Positions 1-8,649 of a DNA stretch of 64,000 nt are shown one piece after another. Positions within the stretch are counted from its first letter, which is position 1. Each line of letters starts with the position of its first letter. The stretch lies in NCBI GenBank assembly GCA_031556065.1, contig JAVBTR010000002.1:1-64000 (forward strand). Reading direction: 5' to 3'. A model generated the notes under the pieces. The model searched no databases. It worked only from the letters and a program-made list of their open reading frames with translations, and was not told where the DNA came from. The position numbers and the translations under genes were made by a program. This DNA is from JAVBTR01 sp031556065. Lineage in GTDB: Bacteria; Bacillota; Clostridia; Christensenellales; Aristaeellaceae.

Positions 1-481
1 GAAACCACAGGTTCAACCCCAGCAGGCACGCGGTATTACCAAAGCCCGCCAGAGAATAAACCCGAACCAGTTTAAGCCCCCTCACATAATAGGAGATGCA
101 CAGATTCACCATATACGCCGCATAATAGCCAATTAAATACCAATAGTATTCCCCTAGGGAGGGAACCAGCAGCATGGGCAACGAAAGCCCAACCAATACC
201 CCTAAGCCCAATAGTGCCACATAGGCTCCAGCCATGAAAACAGCCTGGTGAGCCCGGCTGTCATCCAGGGAAAAGCGAAGCATGGCTTCATAGATTGTCA
301 GGGAAAAAACCGGTACAAGAAGAGCAACGGCCGTAAAAATCAGATCGCAAACCCCATATTGCTCTGTTACTAAAACAGATGTATAGAGCGGTACCAGCAA
401 AAAAGAAAGAATTTTTGAGGCAAAATTGCCTATAAACATATAACCAATATTCTTAAAAAGCTTTTTTCCTTTTAAATTCAT
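1..481 (-). CDS. Polysaccharide flippase (Wzx/MATE-like), C-terminus cut by window edge
   Basis: Reading the minus strand from the ATG at 481 gives at least 160 residues beginning MNLKGKKLFKNIGYMFIGNF, followed by alternating hydrophobic segments. This is the usual N-terminus of polysaccharide transporters of the MATE/PST superfamily, which move undecaprenyl-linked repeat units to the outer face of the membrane. Its start overlaps the stop of the upstream Fe-S protein gene as ATGA (478-481), so it is probably translationally coupled and is the most distal gene of the operon seen here. The 3' part lies outside the window. Membership of the polysaccharide-export group is supported by context and by the membrane pattern; the substrate is inferred. 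Confidence 0.8.
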   Translation of the reverse strand, partial: MNLKGKKLFKNIGYMFIGNFASKILSFLLVPLYTSVLVTEQYGVCDLIFTAVALLVPVFSLTIYEAMLRFSLDDSRAHQAVFMAGAYVALLGLGVLVGLSLPMLLVPSLGEYYWYLIGYYAAYMVNLCISYYVRGLKLVRVYSLAGFGNTACLLGLNLWF

Positions 482-1674
482 GTCTGCCCTTTCTTAAGTG
501 CACCGCGGTTTCGCCACACATGCTGATAAAGCCGCAGCTGGCGTCTTAGCTGTGTCAGCGGGCTTGTCTTTATATGAAGGCCAACGGCCTTTTTAAACCC
601 CCAAAAGGCCATATCCCGGTAAAAAAGCTCCGGATCAGCTTCCCCTTTGGTAGATGCCAGCAACTGCCGGTTATGAGCGGCAATATCTCTTATATGGCAA
701 GGCTGCAATACAACCCTGTCCTTAATCCCTTGAATAAGCGCTTCACCCCGCTTGGTATGAACACATATGGCGGACACGCCGTAAGTCTGATCCAGCTTGG
801 GAAAAAACTGTTCCACACCCCAAAAATCCCCAAGGGTCAAATCGGAATACCGGGGAAACCCTTTGTAGCGGCATTCATAGCAGCAGGGCCGCAAGAACAA
901 GCTTTTTTCAATGAATCCACGCAAATACGGATCCCGAAACCAAGGCCTGATAAGCCTTTTGCCATTGGGAAAATCCAGACGCATACAGGCATGGGCCCAG
1001 CCAAATCCCTTATGCCGAAAGCAGACAGCACCCGGTCTCATGTGATGTTTTGCCTGAATTTGTTCAATGTAGTTTTTAAACGCCAAAGGCGAATTGGCAC
1101 CTAAACAGATAAAATCCGCCAGAATAAGGGATGGGGGCCGTTCCCCTAAAAAGAACACCAGCCCAGCGATTTCACAGGGCGCACCTACAAAGAAAACCGG
1201 CTTTTCTTCTTTGATCCTTTCCCTGACCGCCAGAAACACATCCCCCTTATCGCTTTGCACGTATTTGGATTGGCGAAGGTTCATTATATCCTCCGCCTTG
1301 TCTGTTAAATAGTGGCGCACTACCAGGTTTTCATCCATAATAGCCCCTGCCACATACCCTCCCTTAGCCAAAACATGATGAGCGATTTCCGTAAATAAAC
1401 CGCCGGAGGTGCTTTGATACCTTGTATATAAATCGGTGGATTGGGCGGCATACGCCCTTGGCACTTCCCAGCCTGCCATCTCCTTTTTCATTCCGCTGAT
1501 CTGAGGGCAAGCTCTGAGGCATTGGCCGCAGCGAATGCAGCGATCCATATCTACCCGCGGAACCAAAAAACCATGAGCGTCAGGGCGCATGGCAATAAAG
1601 CCCTTTTTACAGGCGCAGGCGCAAGCACCGCAGCCGGTGCATTGAGCAGCATCTAATCCAGTGCAGCAGTTCAT
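478..1674 (-). CDS. 4Fe-4S protein, coenzyme F420 hydrogenase/dehydrogenase beta-subunit family
   Basis: A 398-residue protein. The N-terminus carries two ferredoxin-type clusters: Cys12, 15, 18 and 22, then Cys46, 49, 52 and 56. The rest resembles the FrhB/FdhB C-terminal domain, with a Cys-rich stretch (RPCCYECRYKG) further along. Family members in polysaccharide loci sit next to pyruvyl transferases, as here, where the two genes overlap as ATGA at 1671-1674. They are thought to do a redox step on the glycan, but the reaction is not established. A longer reading from 1743 exists; the ATG at 1674 is preferred because GAAGGAAG lies just upstream and the Cys motif starts near the N-terminus, as is normal for the family. 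Confidence 0.85.
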   Translation of the reverse strand: MNCCTGLDAAQCTGCGACACACKKGFIAMRPDAHGFLVPRVDMDRCIRCGQCLRACPQISGMKKEMAGWEVPRAYAAQSTDLYTRYQSTSGGLFTEIAHHVLAKGGYVAGAIMDENLVVRHYLTDKAEDIMNLRQSKYVQSDKGDVFLAVRERIKEEKPVFFVGAPCEIAGLVFFLGERPPSLILADFICLGANSPLAFKNYIEQIQAKHHMRPGAVCFRHKGFGWAHACMRLDFPNGKRLIRPWFRDPYLRGFIEKSLFLRPCCYECRYKGFPRYSDLTLGDFWGVEQFFPKLDQTYGVSAICVHTKRGEALIQGIKDRVVLQPCHIRDIAAHNRQLLASTKGEADPELFYRDMAFWGFKKAVGLHIKTSPLTQLRRQLRLYQHVWRNRGALKKGQT

Positions 1675-2909
1675 TTTTCTTCCTTCATCTCCATCAGTTC
1701 CTTTAACCGTTCCTTTACCCCTTCCCTGGCGCTTGGAGCGCATAAGGTTTCCATGCGAACATTAAGATAACGCTGAATTTCAGGGGCTTGCCAGTACATT
1801 TCCTCTGCTAGGGGAAGTAACCGTGTTTCAAGCTCCTCATCGCTGATGACCCAGTGGCTTGTTTTATAAACCATCCTGCACATGCCAACAGATTTAGGGC
1901 TATAGGAAATTAAGATGGTGGGCGTTCTTTCGCACATGGCATTAATGGCACAGTGCATCCGCGCCGCAATAAGCATTTTGCAATTTTTCAAGACCGCCTT
2001 TGCTTCAAAAAAACTGCGTTTTTCTGGGCAAAGCTCCACGTTTTTCCGAAAGGTTAAAGGAATATGATCAAGCACCCCTTGAAGAATGGTTAAATCGTCA
2101 TCCTGGGTATTCTCTGCGTAAACGTGTGGCAGCAGAATAATCTTTTCATTCAGCCTTTCCCCGATTTGCGCCACAAGAAGCCCTAGCATTCGCAGCTGCT
2201 CATCCCAGGACTGGTCGGGATCCAGCATATGAGGACTCAGGTTTACGGCGATGCCCGCCCGCTTATCCATAGACCTTCTTTCTTCCCCGGGGCGCAGAAA
2301 AAAAGCCGGGTCTGGCGAGAACAGTATAGGCGCTTTCACCCCCGCTGTTTTAAGGTAATCTACCGTATCCGCCTCCCGGCAAACAAGTAAATCCATCCTG
2401 TTTAAGTGCTGCACAAAATAAGCTTCGTTTCCGTTTGCCTTGGGAAAGGGCCCTACGGAAGCACCATACAGAATCAATTTTGCGCCTTTGGTTTTAAGCC
2501 GTTTTTCCAATTGGCCCAAAGTGTTTGGGCACCGGCATCGCTTAGCCTGAAGCTGGCGCTTATCCATAGTATAAATATCTCCGCCTACAGAAATAACCGC
2601 GTCCAGTCCCTTTGGCATTGCCCTTGGGCGGTCATACAATATGCGCTTTCTTACGCCCAGCATGAACAGGCCCTTGTTCACTGCTCTGGATATAGGGTCC
2701 GGCCTGCGGCTTAACTGAATAATTGCAATATCCAAGTCTTTCAAAATAGCCGCATCGCTTTTAGCACTTCTGGACGCATAAATAATATGGCAGCCGGGAA
2801 AGCACGCCTTGAGCATGGCGCAGGTGGAGCGGATAATGGCTTCGCAGCCCAGGTTGGATACGTGGGATATGCCGCACAGGGCGAATGTCCATCTTTTAAT
2901 CGCGGTCAA
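1671..2909 (-). CDS. Polysaccharide pyruvyl transferase family protein
   Basis: A 412-residue protein of the CsaB/WcaK polysaccharide pyruvyl transferase family, which moves pyruvate from phosphoenolpyruvate onto a sugar as a ketal. The N-terminal GISHVSNLGCEAI stretch is a variant of the family's G-x-x-N-x-G start. The C-terminal half has the family's typical AARMHCAINA motif, in which the His is functionally important in relatives. The start is a TTG at 2909 with AAGGAG eight bases before it; no ATG fits as well. It overlaps the next gene by four bases and lies 12 bases after the preceding glycosyltransferase. The expected result is a negatively charged pyruvate cap on the polymer. Confidence 0.85.
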   Translation of the reverse strand: MTAIKRWTFALCGISHVSNLGCEAIIRSTCAMLKACFPGCHIIYASRSAKSDAAILKDLDIAIIQLSRRPDPISRAVNKGLFMLGVRKRILYDRPRAMPKGLDAVISVGGDIYTMDKRQLQAKRCRCPNTLGQLEKRLKTKGAKLILYGASVGPFPKANGNEAYFVQHLNRMDLLVCREADTVDYLKTAGVKAPILFSPDPAFFLRPGEERRSMDKRAGIAVNLSPHMLDPDQSWDEQLRMLGLLVAQIGERLNEKIILLPHVYAENTQDDDLTILQGVLDHIPLTFRKNVELCPEKRSFFEAKAVLKNCKMLIAARMHCAINAMCERTPTILISYSPKSVGMCRMVYKTSHWVISDEELETRLLPLAEEMYWQAPEIQRYLNVRMETLCAPSAREGVKERLKELMEMKEEK

Positions 2910-2921
2910 CCTCTTATCTCC

Positions 2922-4022
2922 TTATGCTTCTAAAATCTTTCGAGCGATCTCCTCGCACCGGAAAGCGGACTCAGGCTGGCGCAGCACTGGGGTTTCGCGT
3001 ATTTTTTCAATGGCCTTTGCAATGTCTTCCTTGATGTTGCGGCAATAATCAAAACGCGTTCCGAAAAATGATATGATTTCACTTGCGTAAGGTCCATCCA
3101 GAATAACCAGTATGGGTTTATTGGTGGCGGCATAATAATAGATTTTGCCCGGTATCTGGGTGCCCAGACGGTTGCACACAACTACCAGCAAATCGGCGCT
3201 TGCCTCGTATTCGAAGGTTTCCTCAAAGGAAATGCGGGGAACAACAGAGACGTTATCTGTGTTTTTAATGGTGACATTGCCATTTCCAATCAGGTTGAAA
3301 CGGCACTCCCCGCAAAGCTCCGCCGCCTGATACAGAGGCCAAATATCCCTGTAACGTCCATTGTAGGAGCCCAGATAGGCTACCGTGAAATGAGCATTCA
3401 AAGGCGGTTTCTCATAAATTCTCGGTTTATCGTAGGGCAGGGGAACAAAGGCAATTTTATTGGCCCAGCTGGTAAAATGCTCTTTTTGGGCAATCGCCGT
3501 AAGGGGAGTCACGTAAATCACCTTGTCCGCCTTTTTAAGTATCTGTCGTTCAAAATGCCGCACAAGCCATTTAGGGTAAACAAACCTTCTGGCTACATCA
3601 ATCGCCAAAGGGTCTCCCCAATGCTGAATCCACCGGCAAGGCTTAATGATTCCCTTTTGAAGCAGCTTTTTTGCCAGAATGTGCGAAGCAACGGGATCGG
3701 AAACCGACAGCAGACAATCGTACTCGCCCATGGATTCGGTAATTTTAATCGCCTGTTCCGCGCCATGAAGATCAAAGGTAAAGCGGTAAGCAGAATCGTA
3801 TAGAAAAACATGTTTGATTATTTCTTTAAGCCGTTTATGTGTCACTTTTGGGGGAGGCATATGATGGCTGACTGCCTTGGTTATTTCAAGGCCTGCTTTG
3901 CCGATGGCCATCACATCGCAATCAACGCCTATGGCTTTGAACCCTTCTAATATGGCATGGCTGCTGATGCCAACCGATGTTCTTTGATCTATGCCTCCAA
4001 GGGCAACCATCAATAACCGCAT
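2922..4022 (-). CDS. Glycosyltransferase, GT-B fold (probably GT4-like)
   Basis: A 366-residue protein with a GT-B outline. The N-terminal half opens MRLLMVALGGIDQRTSVGI and contains GEYDCLLSVSDPVASHILAK. The C-terminal half contains FTVAYLGSYNGRYRDIWPLY and the acidic/aromatic region SFEETFEYEASADLLVVVCN, which matches the nucleotide-sugar binding half of retaining GT4-like enzymes. The usual E-x7-E motif is not cleanly visible, so the family assignment is moderate. Most likely it adds one sugar to the lipid-linked repeat unit at the cytoplasmic face. It is spaced 12 bases from both neighbours within the operon. Confidence 0.75.
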   Translation of the reverse strand: MRLLMVALGGIDQRTSVGISSHAILEGFKAIGVDCDVMAIGKAGLEITKAVSHHMPPPKVTHKRLKEIIKHVFLYDSAYRFTFDLHGAEQAIKITESMGEYDCLLSVSDPVASHILAKKLLQKGIIKPCRWIQHWGDPLAIDVARRFVYPKWLVRHFERQILKKADKVIYVTPLTAIAQKEHFTSWANKIAFVPLPYDKPRIYEKPPLNAHFTVAYLGSYNGRYRDIWPLYQAAELCGECRFNLIGNGNVTIKNTDNVSVVPRISFEETFEYEASADLLVVVCNRLGTQIPGKIYYYAATNKPILVILDGPYASEIISFFGTRFDYCRNIKEDIAKAIEKIRETPVLRQPESAFRCEEIARKILEA

Positions 4023-4034
4023 ATGTCTTTTCTC

Positions 4035-5360
4035 CTATCCCACCAATAAAAAATAAGCAACCAGATAAAGCATAAGTAAAAAGGCGGAAAGCTGTGCAAA
4101 CCGCCTTTTGCGCAGAGAAGACTCACTCCATTGACATTTTATAGAAGCCGCCAGAGCAAACTGATAAAAAATAGCGAAATGCCTGAAAGTAAAAGTGGTG
4201 GCACAAATGACCACAAGGTAAATCAGGCTCAAAATCGAAAGCTTTTCTTTTTTGGCAACGCCAATGAATAAATAGGGCAAATGAAAAACAAACGCCCAGG
4301 TACCCACCGCCCGGTAGCAGCCAAGAATGCTTTCGATATGGCCGTCGGACAAAAGCGCCAGGTGTGGCAACGGTGAAAAAAGCCCGTAACCCAGGCGCAA
4401 AATAAGCCCGAAGGGAAACAGGCTCACCGCGAAAATCCGGGAGCCAAATCCATCCCCGTTGGTGAGGTACCCATGAGAATAGGACGTGATTTTGCTGCTT
4501 AATATATCCATCATATTAAGCCTTTCAAATACTATGACGATAACCAATACCGAGGCAATTAGAAACACAGCCCTTTTTCTTCCCGGTTTTTGTGCCCGAT
4601 AGAACAGATATGCATAGGTGCCCACCGCCAATACCACGTATTCGGGACGCAGCAAATACATGATAAGGATAACCGGCACTGCCCGGGGAAGCACCCAAAT
4701 CGTTAAGCGCCGCATATCGTAAAGAATATAGGCAAACAGCAAAGCACACAACGTATCCCGAAAAACATGGCATGCAATATAGGTTAAGCTGGGAAACAGG
4801 GCGATAGCTAAGAATATCCTCTTTGCCTGCCCCTGCCTTTCTTTTTCTGTGGAAGCGCTGATCAATATGGCCGATAAAAGCAAAAAATGCAGATTCATAA
4901 TCCGAAATGCCACCGTATGGTAAGGTGCCACCCATTCAACGACATAAACAAACCATGTCAGCAAAAAAACAAAGCCGTTCCCAACCGTTCTGTTGTAACT
5001 ATTCACAAGCGTATCGGTTATTTGACTGTAGCTTAAAATGCCCTTATCCACAAATGAACGGGCATAAAACTCGCTTTGATAATCATCCGATGTACCTAAG
5101 TAATAAGGCGCTTGATAGGCCGCCTTGTATCCATAGAACAGAACGACAATCACCACACAGCCCAGAATATACGCACCCAGAATCGCGTATATATTTTTAA
5201 AGCCCGCCCGTTTTGCAACCCAAAGAATGATTATTTCACATATAGCCCCTACGAAAAAAACAGCGAAGGATTCAAACAGTATGGCCAGCAGCGCGTCTAC
5301 CCCCAAGAGCGCAGCTAACAAGGCCCATTGGCTTTGCCCTTTGGGCGAATAACTATACAT
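4035..5360 (-). CDS. Multi-pass membrane protein, probable Wzy-type polysaccharide polymerase
   Basis: A 441-residue, strongly hydrophobic protein with about ten to twelve predicted membrane segments. A large periplasm-facing loop (about residues 85-130, SDDYQSEFYARSFVDKG) lies early in the chain. No soluble catalytic domain is present. Length, topology and position among glycosyltransferases with a flippase nearby fit a Wzy or EpsG-type polymerase that joins repeat units outside the membrane; these proteins diverge too far for sequence motifs to prove it. The gene overlaps the downstream end of the deacetylase gene by eight bases. It could also be a lipid-linked glycosyltransferase of GT-C type. 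Confidence 0.65.
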   Translation of the reverse strand: MYSYSPKGQSQWALLAALLGVDALLAILFESFAVFFVGAICEIIILWVAKRAGFKNIYAILGAYILGCVVIVVLFYGYKAAYQAPYYLGTSDDYQSEFYARSFVDKGILSYSQITDTLVNSYNRTVGNGFVFLLTWFVYVVEWVAPYHTVAFRIMNLHFLLLSAILISASTEKERQGQAKRIFLAIALFPSLTYIACHVFRDTLCALLFAYILYDMRRLTIWVLPRAVPVILIMYLLRPEYVVLAVGTYAYLFYRAQKPGRKRAVFLIASVLVIVIVFERLNMMDILSSKITSYSHGYLTNGDGFGSRIFAVSLFPFGLILRLGYGLFSPLPHLALLSDGHIESILGCYRAVGTWAFVFHLPYLFIGVAKKEKLSILSLIYLVVICATTFTFRHFAIFYQFALAASIKCQWSESSLRKRRFAQLSAFLLMLYLVAYFLLVG

Positions 5361-6291
5361 TTCTTATCATCCTATTGCGAAGCACCTTTGCGGCTCTTTG
5401 GGCAAAGTAGAAATAGGGCGCCACTCCGCTGGATATATCCAATTCCCCCATGTCACCCCAGTTGCCGGGAACCAGGGATCCAAGCTCCATTTGGCTGATG
5501 AACTGTTTTTGCGGCAGATAACCCAGCATGTTTTTCAAGCGGCGGCAAGCCATTGGCCGGTATTGAGGCGAATCCGGATTCCGGCGCCAATCAAGCAATG
5601 AAAAGCTGTGCAAAAACAAAGAAAGCACGTCCACTCCTTGTGTTTTATCGATAACGCGCAGCACTCTTTTAAACTCTAAAAACATCATTTCCCCATCCAC
5701 TTTATCGTATCTTGTTAAAAACGGGATGTTCAGGCTTTTAAAAGAGGTTACGGGAATCTCTGTAAGTCCATCCTTAAAAGTAACCCGGTTCCAGGTTATA
5801 GGCGGATCGATCCGGCAAAACCTGTTGCCATAAAAAACACTCATATCATATTGGTAGCCCAGCTCTTTGATAATATCCAGCGTATCGTTATTGGCGCCAT
5901 ACTTGCCAGCACGAAAAGAAATGGGCGGCTCTTTCAAAGCTTTTTCATATAAATCCGTGCACTTGGCGATGATCTCATACTGCTCTTTTTTGTTATACTG
6001 CCACAAATACTTTCTTTTTGGATCCCCCATATGATCCGGGTGCACATGAACCCCTGTATCATGGCCACATTCCCGAATATCTTTCAGTACACCCGCGATC
6101 TGCCGTTTTCCGCAATCCCAGGCCTGGGCTATATCTACGAAAAACAGCCCGCGAACATCAAACTCGTCCAGCAGGTCCATTAAAAATCGGATACCATATT
6201 CGCTTCCCTTAGCCGTTTTTCCGTAGACCAGCCTTTGTATTGGGTCTTTCCCTGCTGGACCCTCGGTATCGATGGAGACCAGAATCTTCAT
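5353..6291 (-). CDS. Polysaccharide deacetylase-like (NodB/CE4) protein
   Basis: A 312-residue protein. MKILVSIDTEGP at the N-terminus gives the metal and catalytic Asp of a NodB-fold enzyme, and GHDTGVHVHPDH (around residues 80-90) is the H-x(3-5)-H-like metal motif. SFRAGKYGAN further on fits the catalytic R-x-P-like region. CE4 members remove N- or O-acetyl groups from glycans. Without a signal peptide or membrane segment this copy should act in the cytoplasm on lipid-linked sugars, or on a nucleotide-sugar precursor. It overlaps the polymerase gene by eight bases and the preceding glycosyltransferase by four. Confidence 0.8.
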   Translation of the reverse strand: MKILVSIDTEGPAGKDPIQRLVYGKTAKGSEYGIRFLMDLLDEFDVRGLFFVDIAQAWDCGKRQIAGVLKDIRECGHDTGVHVHPDHMGDPKRKYLWQYNKKEQYEIIAKCTDLYEKALKEPPISFRAGKYGANNDTLDIIKELGYQYDMSVFYGNRFCRIDPPITWNRVTFKDGLTEIPVTSFKSLNIPFLTRYDKVDGEMMFLEFKRVLRVIDKTQGVDVLSLFLHSFSLLDWRRNPDSPQYRPMACRRLKNMLGYLPQKQFISQMELGSLVPGNWGDMGELDISSGVAPYFYFAQRAAKVLRNRMIRNV

Positions 6292-7418
6292 GCTCTCATT
6301 CCTTTTATGCTGTTTCGCAATTTTTCGGCATAAGCATCATTGTTGATGGTTTCTTTAAGTCCTTCGCAGTTAACCCGAATGCATTCATAGGTTTCATGAC
6401 TGCTCTTAAGGGTTTGAAGAGCCTGCACAAGCTCCTTTGGGTTTTTATGAGATACAGCCATCCCAACACCGTTTTCCTCCACAACCTTCGCCAGATAAGT
6501 GTCCTTTGCCACAATAATGGGCAGTTGGCAGTAAATGCTTTCATACAGCTTGTTAGGCAACGCAATACGCACGTTGGGGTTTCCCACGTCATAAACCGCA
6601 TATACACAATCCACCATACCGTAGAGTCCGGCAATATCCCGCTGGTAATCATACTTGCCCATAAAAGAGATACCCGTCCGATTTGCACAGTAGCTTTCGA
6701 TTTCCCGGTAATCCTCTTCCGTGCCGCCACCGCCTGCCAACAGCACCCGGCAGTCCGCCGTTTCCGCAGCATCCACAAGCATTTTCATTTGATCAATGTA
6801 GCGGATGCCTCCAATAAAGCCGATTGTAAAAGCCCCTTCATGTTTTTGCCGGTAACTTTCAAAGTCTTTCAGATCCGGCATGTTGGGCAAATACACCACC
6901 TTGCTACTGTCTATAAATGCCTTATAATATTCATCGTAAAAGGCCATAGATGTAAGCGCCAGAAGAGATAGCTTTAAAAAACACCTTGCCTCCATATAGC
7001 CAAGTGCTTGGCGGTATATTTTTTTTACTATGTTTCTGGGCTTGCTTAGAAAAACTTCCCGGATATCCGCTACTTCATAGGCGATGCTTGTCTCAGGCTT
7101 TTTCTTTTGATACCGGCAGGCAGCCATAAGTGCATCGAACCCATCGGCATATATCCAATGGGGCTCCAGCTCGTTAAGCCTTTTCACCGCCGCCTTTTGA
7201 AAACCACAGCTTAGCATAAACCGTTTAAACACTTTGCCGGAGCTTGGCAGATCGATATGATAAACATAATGGGCGATGTTGTCCCGCCTTAGGGTGTAGA
7301 TGTCCTGGCTTTTGCGGCGAACGCAAATAACGCTGATTTCCCCCAGAGGGTGAAGCATGTCGATCCTTTTATACATCCGTGGGTCCGGTATATGGGTCAT
7401 CAAAAAAACAATCTTCAT
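6288..7418 (-). CDS. Glycosyltransferase family 4-like
   Basis: A 376-residue GT-B protein beginning MKIVFLMTHIPDPRMYKRID. The C-terminal half has FTIGFIGGIRYIDQMKMLVD, VLLAGGGGTEEDYREI and ALPNKLYESIYCQLPIIV, with the Glu pair typical of GT4 nucleotide-sugar sites. Upstream codons in the same frame overlap the preceding dehydrogenase gene; the ATG at 7418, four bases after that gene's stop, gives the normal N-terminus. It probably transfers one sugar of the repeat unit. Donor and acceptor cannot be read from sequence. Confidence 0.8.
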   Translation of the reverse strand: MKIVFLMTHIPDPRMYKRIDMLHPLGEISVICVRRKSQDIYTLRRDNIAHYVYHIDLPSSGKVFKRFMLSCGFQKAAVKRLNELEPHWIYADGFDALMAACRYQKKKPETSIAYEVADIREVFLSKPRNIVKKIYRQALGYMEARCFLKLSLLALTSMAFYDEYYKAFIDSSKVVYLPNMPDLKDFESYRQKHEGAFTIGFIGGIRYIDQMKMLVDAAETADCRVLLAGGGGTEEDYREIESYCANRTGISFMGKYDYQRDIAGLYGMVDCVYAVYDVGNPNVRIALPNKLYESIYCQLPIIVAKDTYLAKVVEENGVGMAVSHKNPKELVQALQTLKSSHETYECIRVNCEGLKETINNDAYAEKLRNSIKGMRA

Positions 7419-7422
7419 GGTT

Positions 7423-8649
7423 TTACAGCCTGTACGTTCCTTCCATTTGACAGATATCTCTTGTGTCCAGAATGATTTTTCCCTTAAGCTTATCAAGATG
7501 ATTCCTAATTTCATCATGACCAACCATGATCACCACCAGATCTACATCCTTTAAAAAAGCATCCAGGTTATGGTATTGGTTATCTGCCACATCGTCTGCC
7601 ACAAAGGGATCGTATACCTTTAAACCAGGGGCCAGATGCTTTTTCTGGCAATCCAGTAGCTGTAACGTGGGAGATTCCCGGCAATCATCCACGTTTTCTT
7701 TGTAGGTAAGACCATATAGGCCCACCCGGGAAAGCTCCTTCAAGCCCGTTTCCAGCATAATTTCATAAACCCGCTTAAGCACAAATTCTGGCATGCTCTC
7801 GTTGGTTTTCATGGCCTGCTGAATAACTTTTGCCAGTGTGGGATAATCCCCCACTAAAAACCAGGGATCAACCCCAATGCAGTGGCCCCCTACACCTGGG
7901 CCGGGCTTTAGAACATTCACCCTGGGATGCATATTGCAAATGCGGATTATTTCGTAAACATCCATTTGATCGTGGCGGCAGATTTTCGCCAGCTCATTGG
8001 CAAAGGCAATGTTCACAGCCCGAAAGGTGTTTTCCACCACTTTTGTCATTTCTGCGGTGCGGATATCCGTTACCACCATATCCCCTTGGCAAAAAGCGGA
8101 ATATAGCTGCATGACCTGATGGCCAATGGCTTGATCGTCTGCGCCAATGGTGCGGCTGTTGTGCTTAAGTTCGTAAACCATGTTGCCGGGAATGACCCGT
8201 TCCGGGGCGTGAGCTAAGTGGATATCCCTGCCAGTTTCAAAGCCCCCTGCCTGAATAAGCGGGCGAATTGCCCTATCCATGGTACCTGGCGGGATAGTGG
8301 ATTCGATAATGATCACCGCGCCCTTCTGGCAAACCTCCATAATGCGTTCAACCGCAGCCACTACATAGCAGGGATCTACTTTTTTCGTGAATTTGTCATA
8401 GGGCGTTGGCACCGATACAATGTAGGTGTCTGTTGCCTGGTATTGTGCAGTAAACCCAATGCCTGCCTTGATGGCTTCTTGAAGCAGGCTTTCAAGGCCC
8501 TCTTCTTTGAAGGTCATTCTTCCCTCATTCAAAGTGGCAACCAAATCCTGGTTGCAATCTGTGCCAATTACTTCAACCCCATGAGAGGCCAGCATAAGAG
8601 CCGTTGGAAGGCCAATATAGCCCAGCCCAATTACATTGATCAGCCGCAT
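7423..8649 (-). CDS. wecC: UDP-N-acetyl-mannosamine/UDP-sugar 6-dehydrogenase, WecC type
   Basis: A 408-residue NAD-dependent dehydrogenase that oxidises the C6 alcohol of a UDP-sugar to a uronic acid. The Rossmann motif GLGYIGLP is at residues 8-15, ESTIPPGT near 116, APERVIPG near 148, Lys203 in the MTK helix, and the catalytic Cys257 lies in GGHCIGVDP. The HCIGVDPWF wording matches the WecC/TviB-like branch more closely than UDP-glucose dehydrogenase, so a UDP-HexNAc uronate is the likelier product. The gene directly follows the heparinase-like gene with no gap. A uronic acid in the polymer fits the lyase encoded next door. Confidence 0.85.
   Translation of the reverse strand: MRLINVIGLGYIGLPTALMLASHGVEVIGTDCNQDLVATLNEGRMTFKEEGLESLLQEAIKAGIGFTAQYQATDTYIVSVPTPYDKFTKKVDPCYVVAAVERIMEVCQKGAVIIIESTIPPGTMDRAIRPLIQAGGFETGRDIHLAHAPERVIPGNMVYELKHNSRTIGADDQAIGHQVMQLYSAFCQGDMVVTDIRTAEMTKVVENTFRAVNIAFANELAKICRHDQMDVYEIIRICNMHPRVNVLKPGPGVGGHCIGVDPWFLVGDYPTLAKVIQQAMKTNESMPEFVLKRVYEIMLETGLKELSRVGLYGLTYKENVDDCRESPTLQLLDCQKKHLAPGLKVYDPFVADDVADNQYHNLDAFLKDVDLVVIMVGHDEIRNHLDKLKGKIILDTRDICQMEGTYRL

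Noticed and set aside
574..1104. A 176-codon plus-strand frame in the Fe-S protein gene
   Set aside because: It is antisense to the C-terminal half of the Fe-S protein and shows no domain.
6240..6971. A 243-codon plus-strand frame over two polysaccharide genes
   Set aside because: No family features or ribosome site, and it is fully antisense to a well-supported glycosyltransferase.
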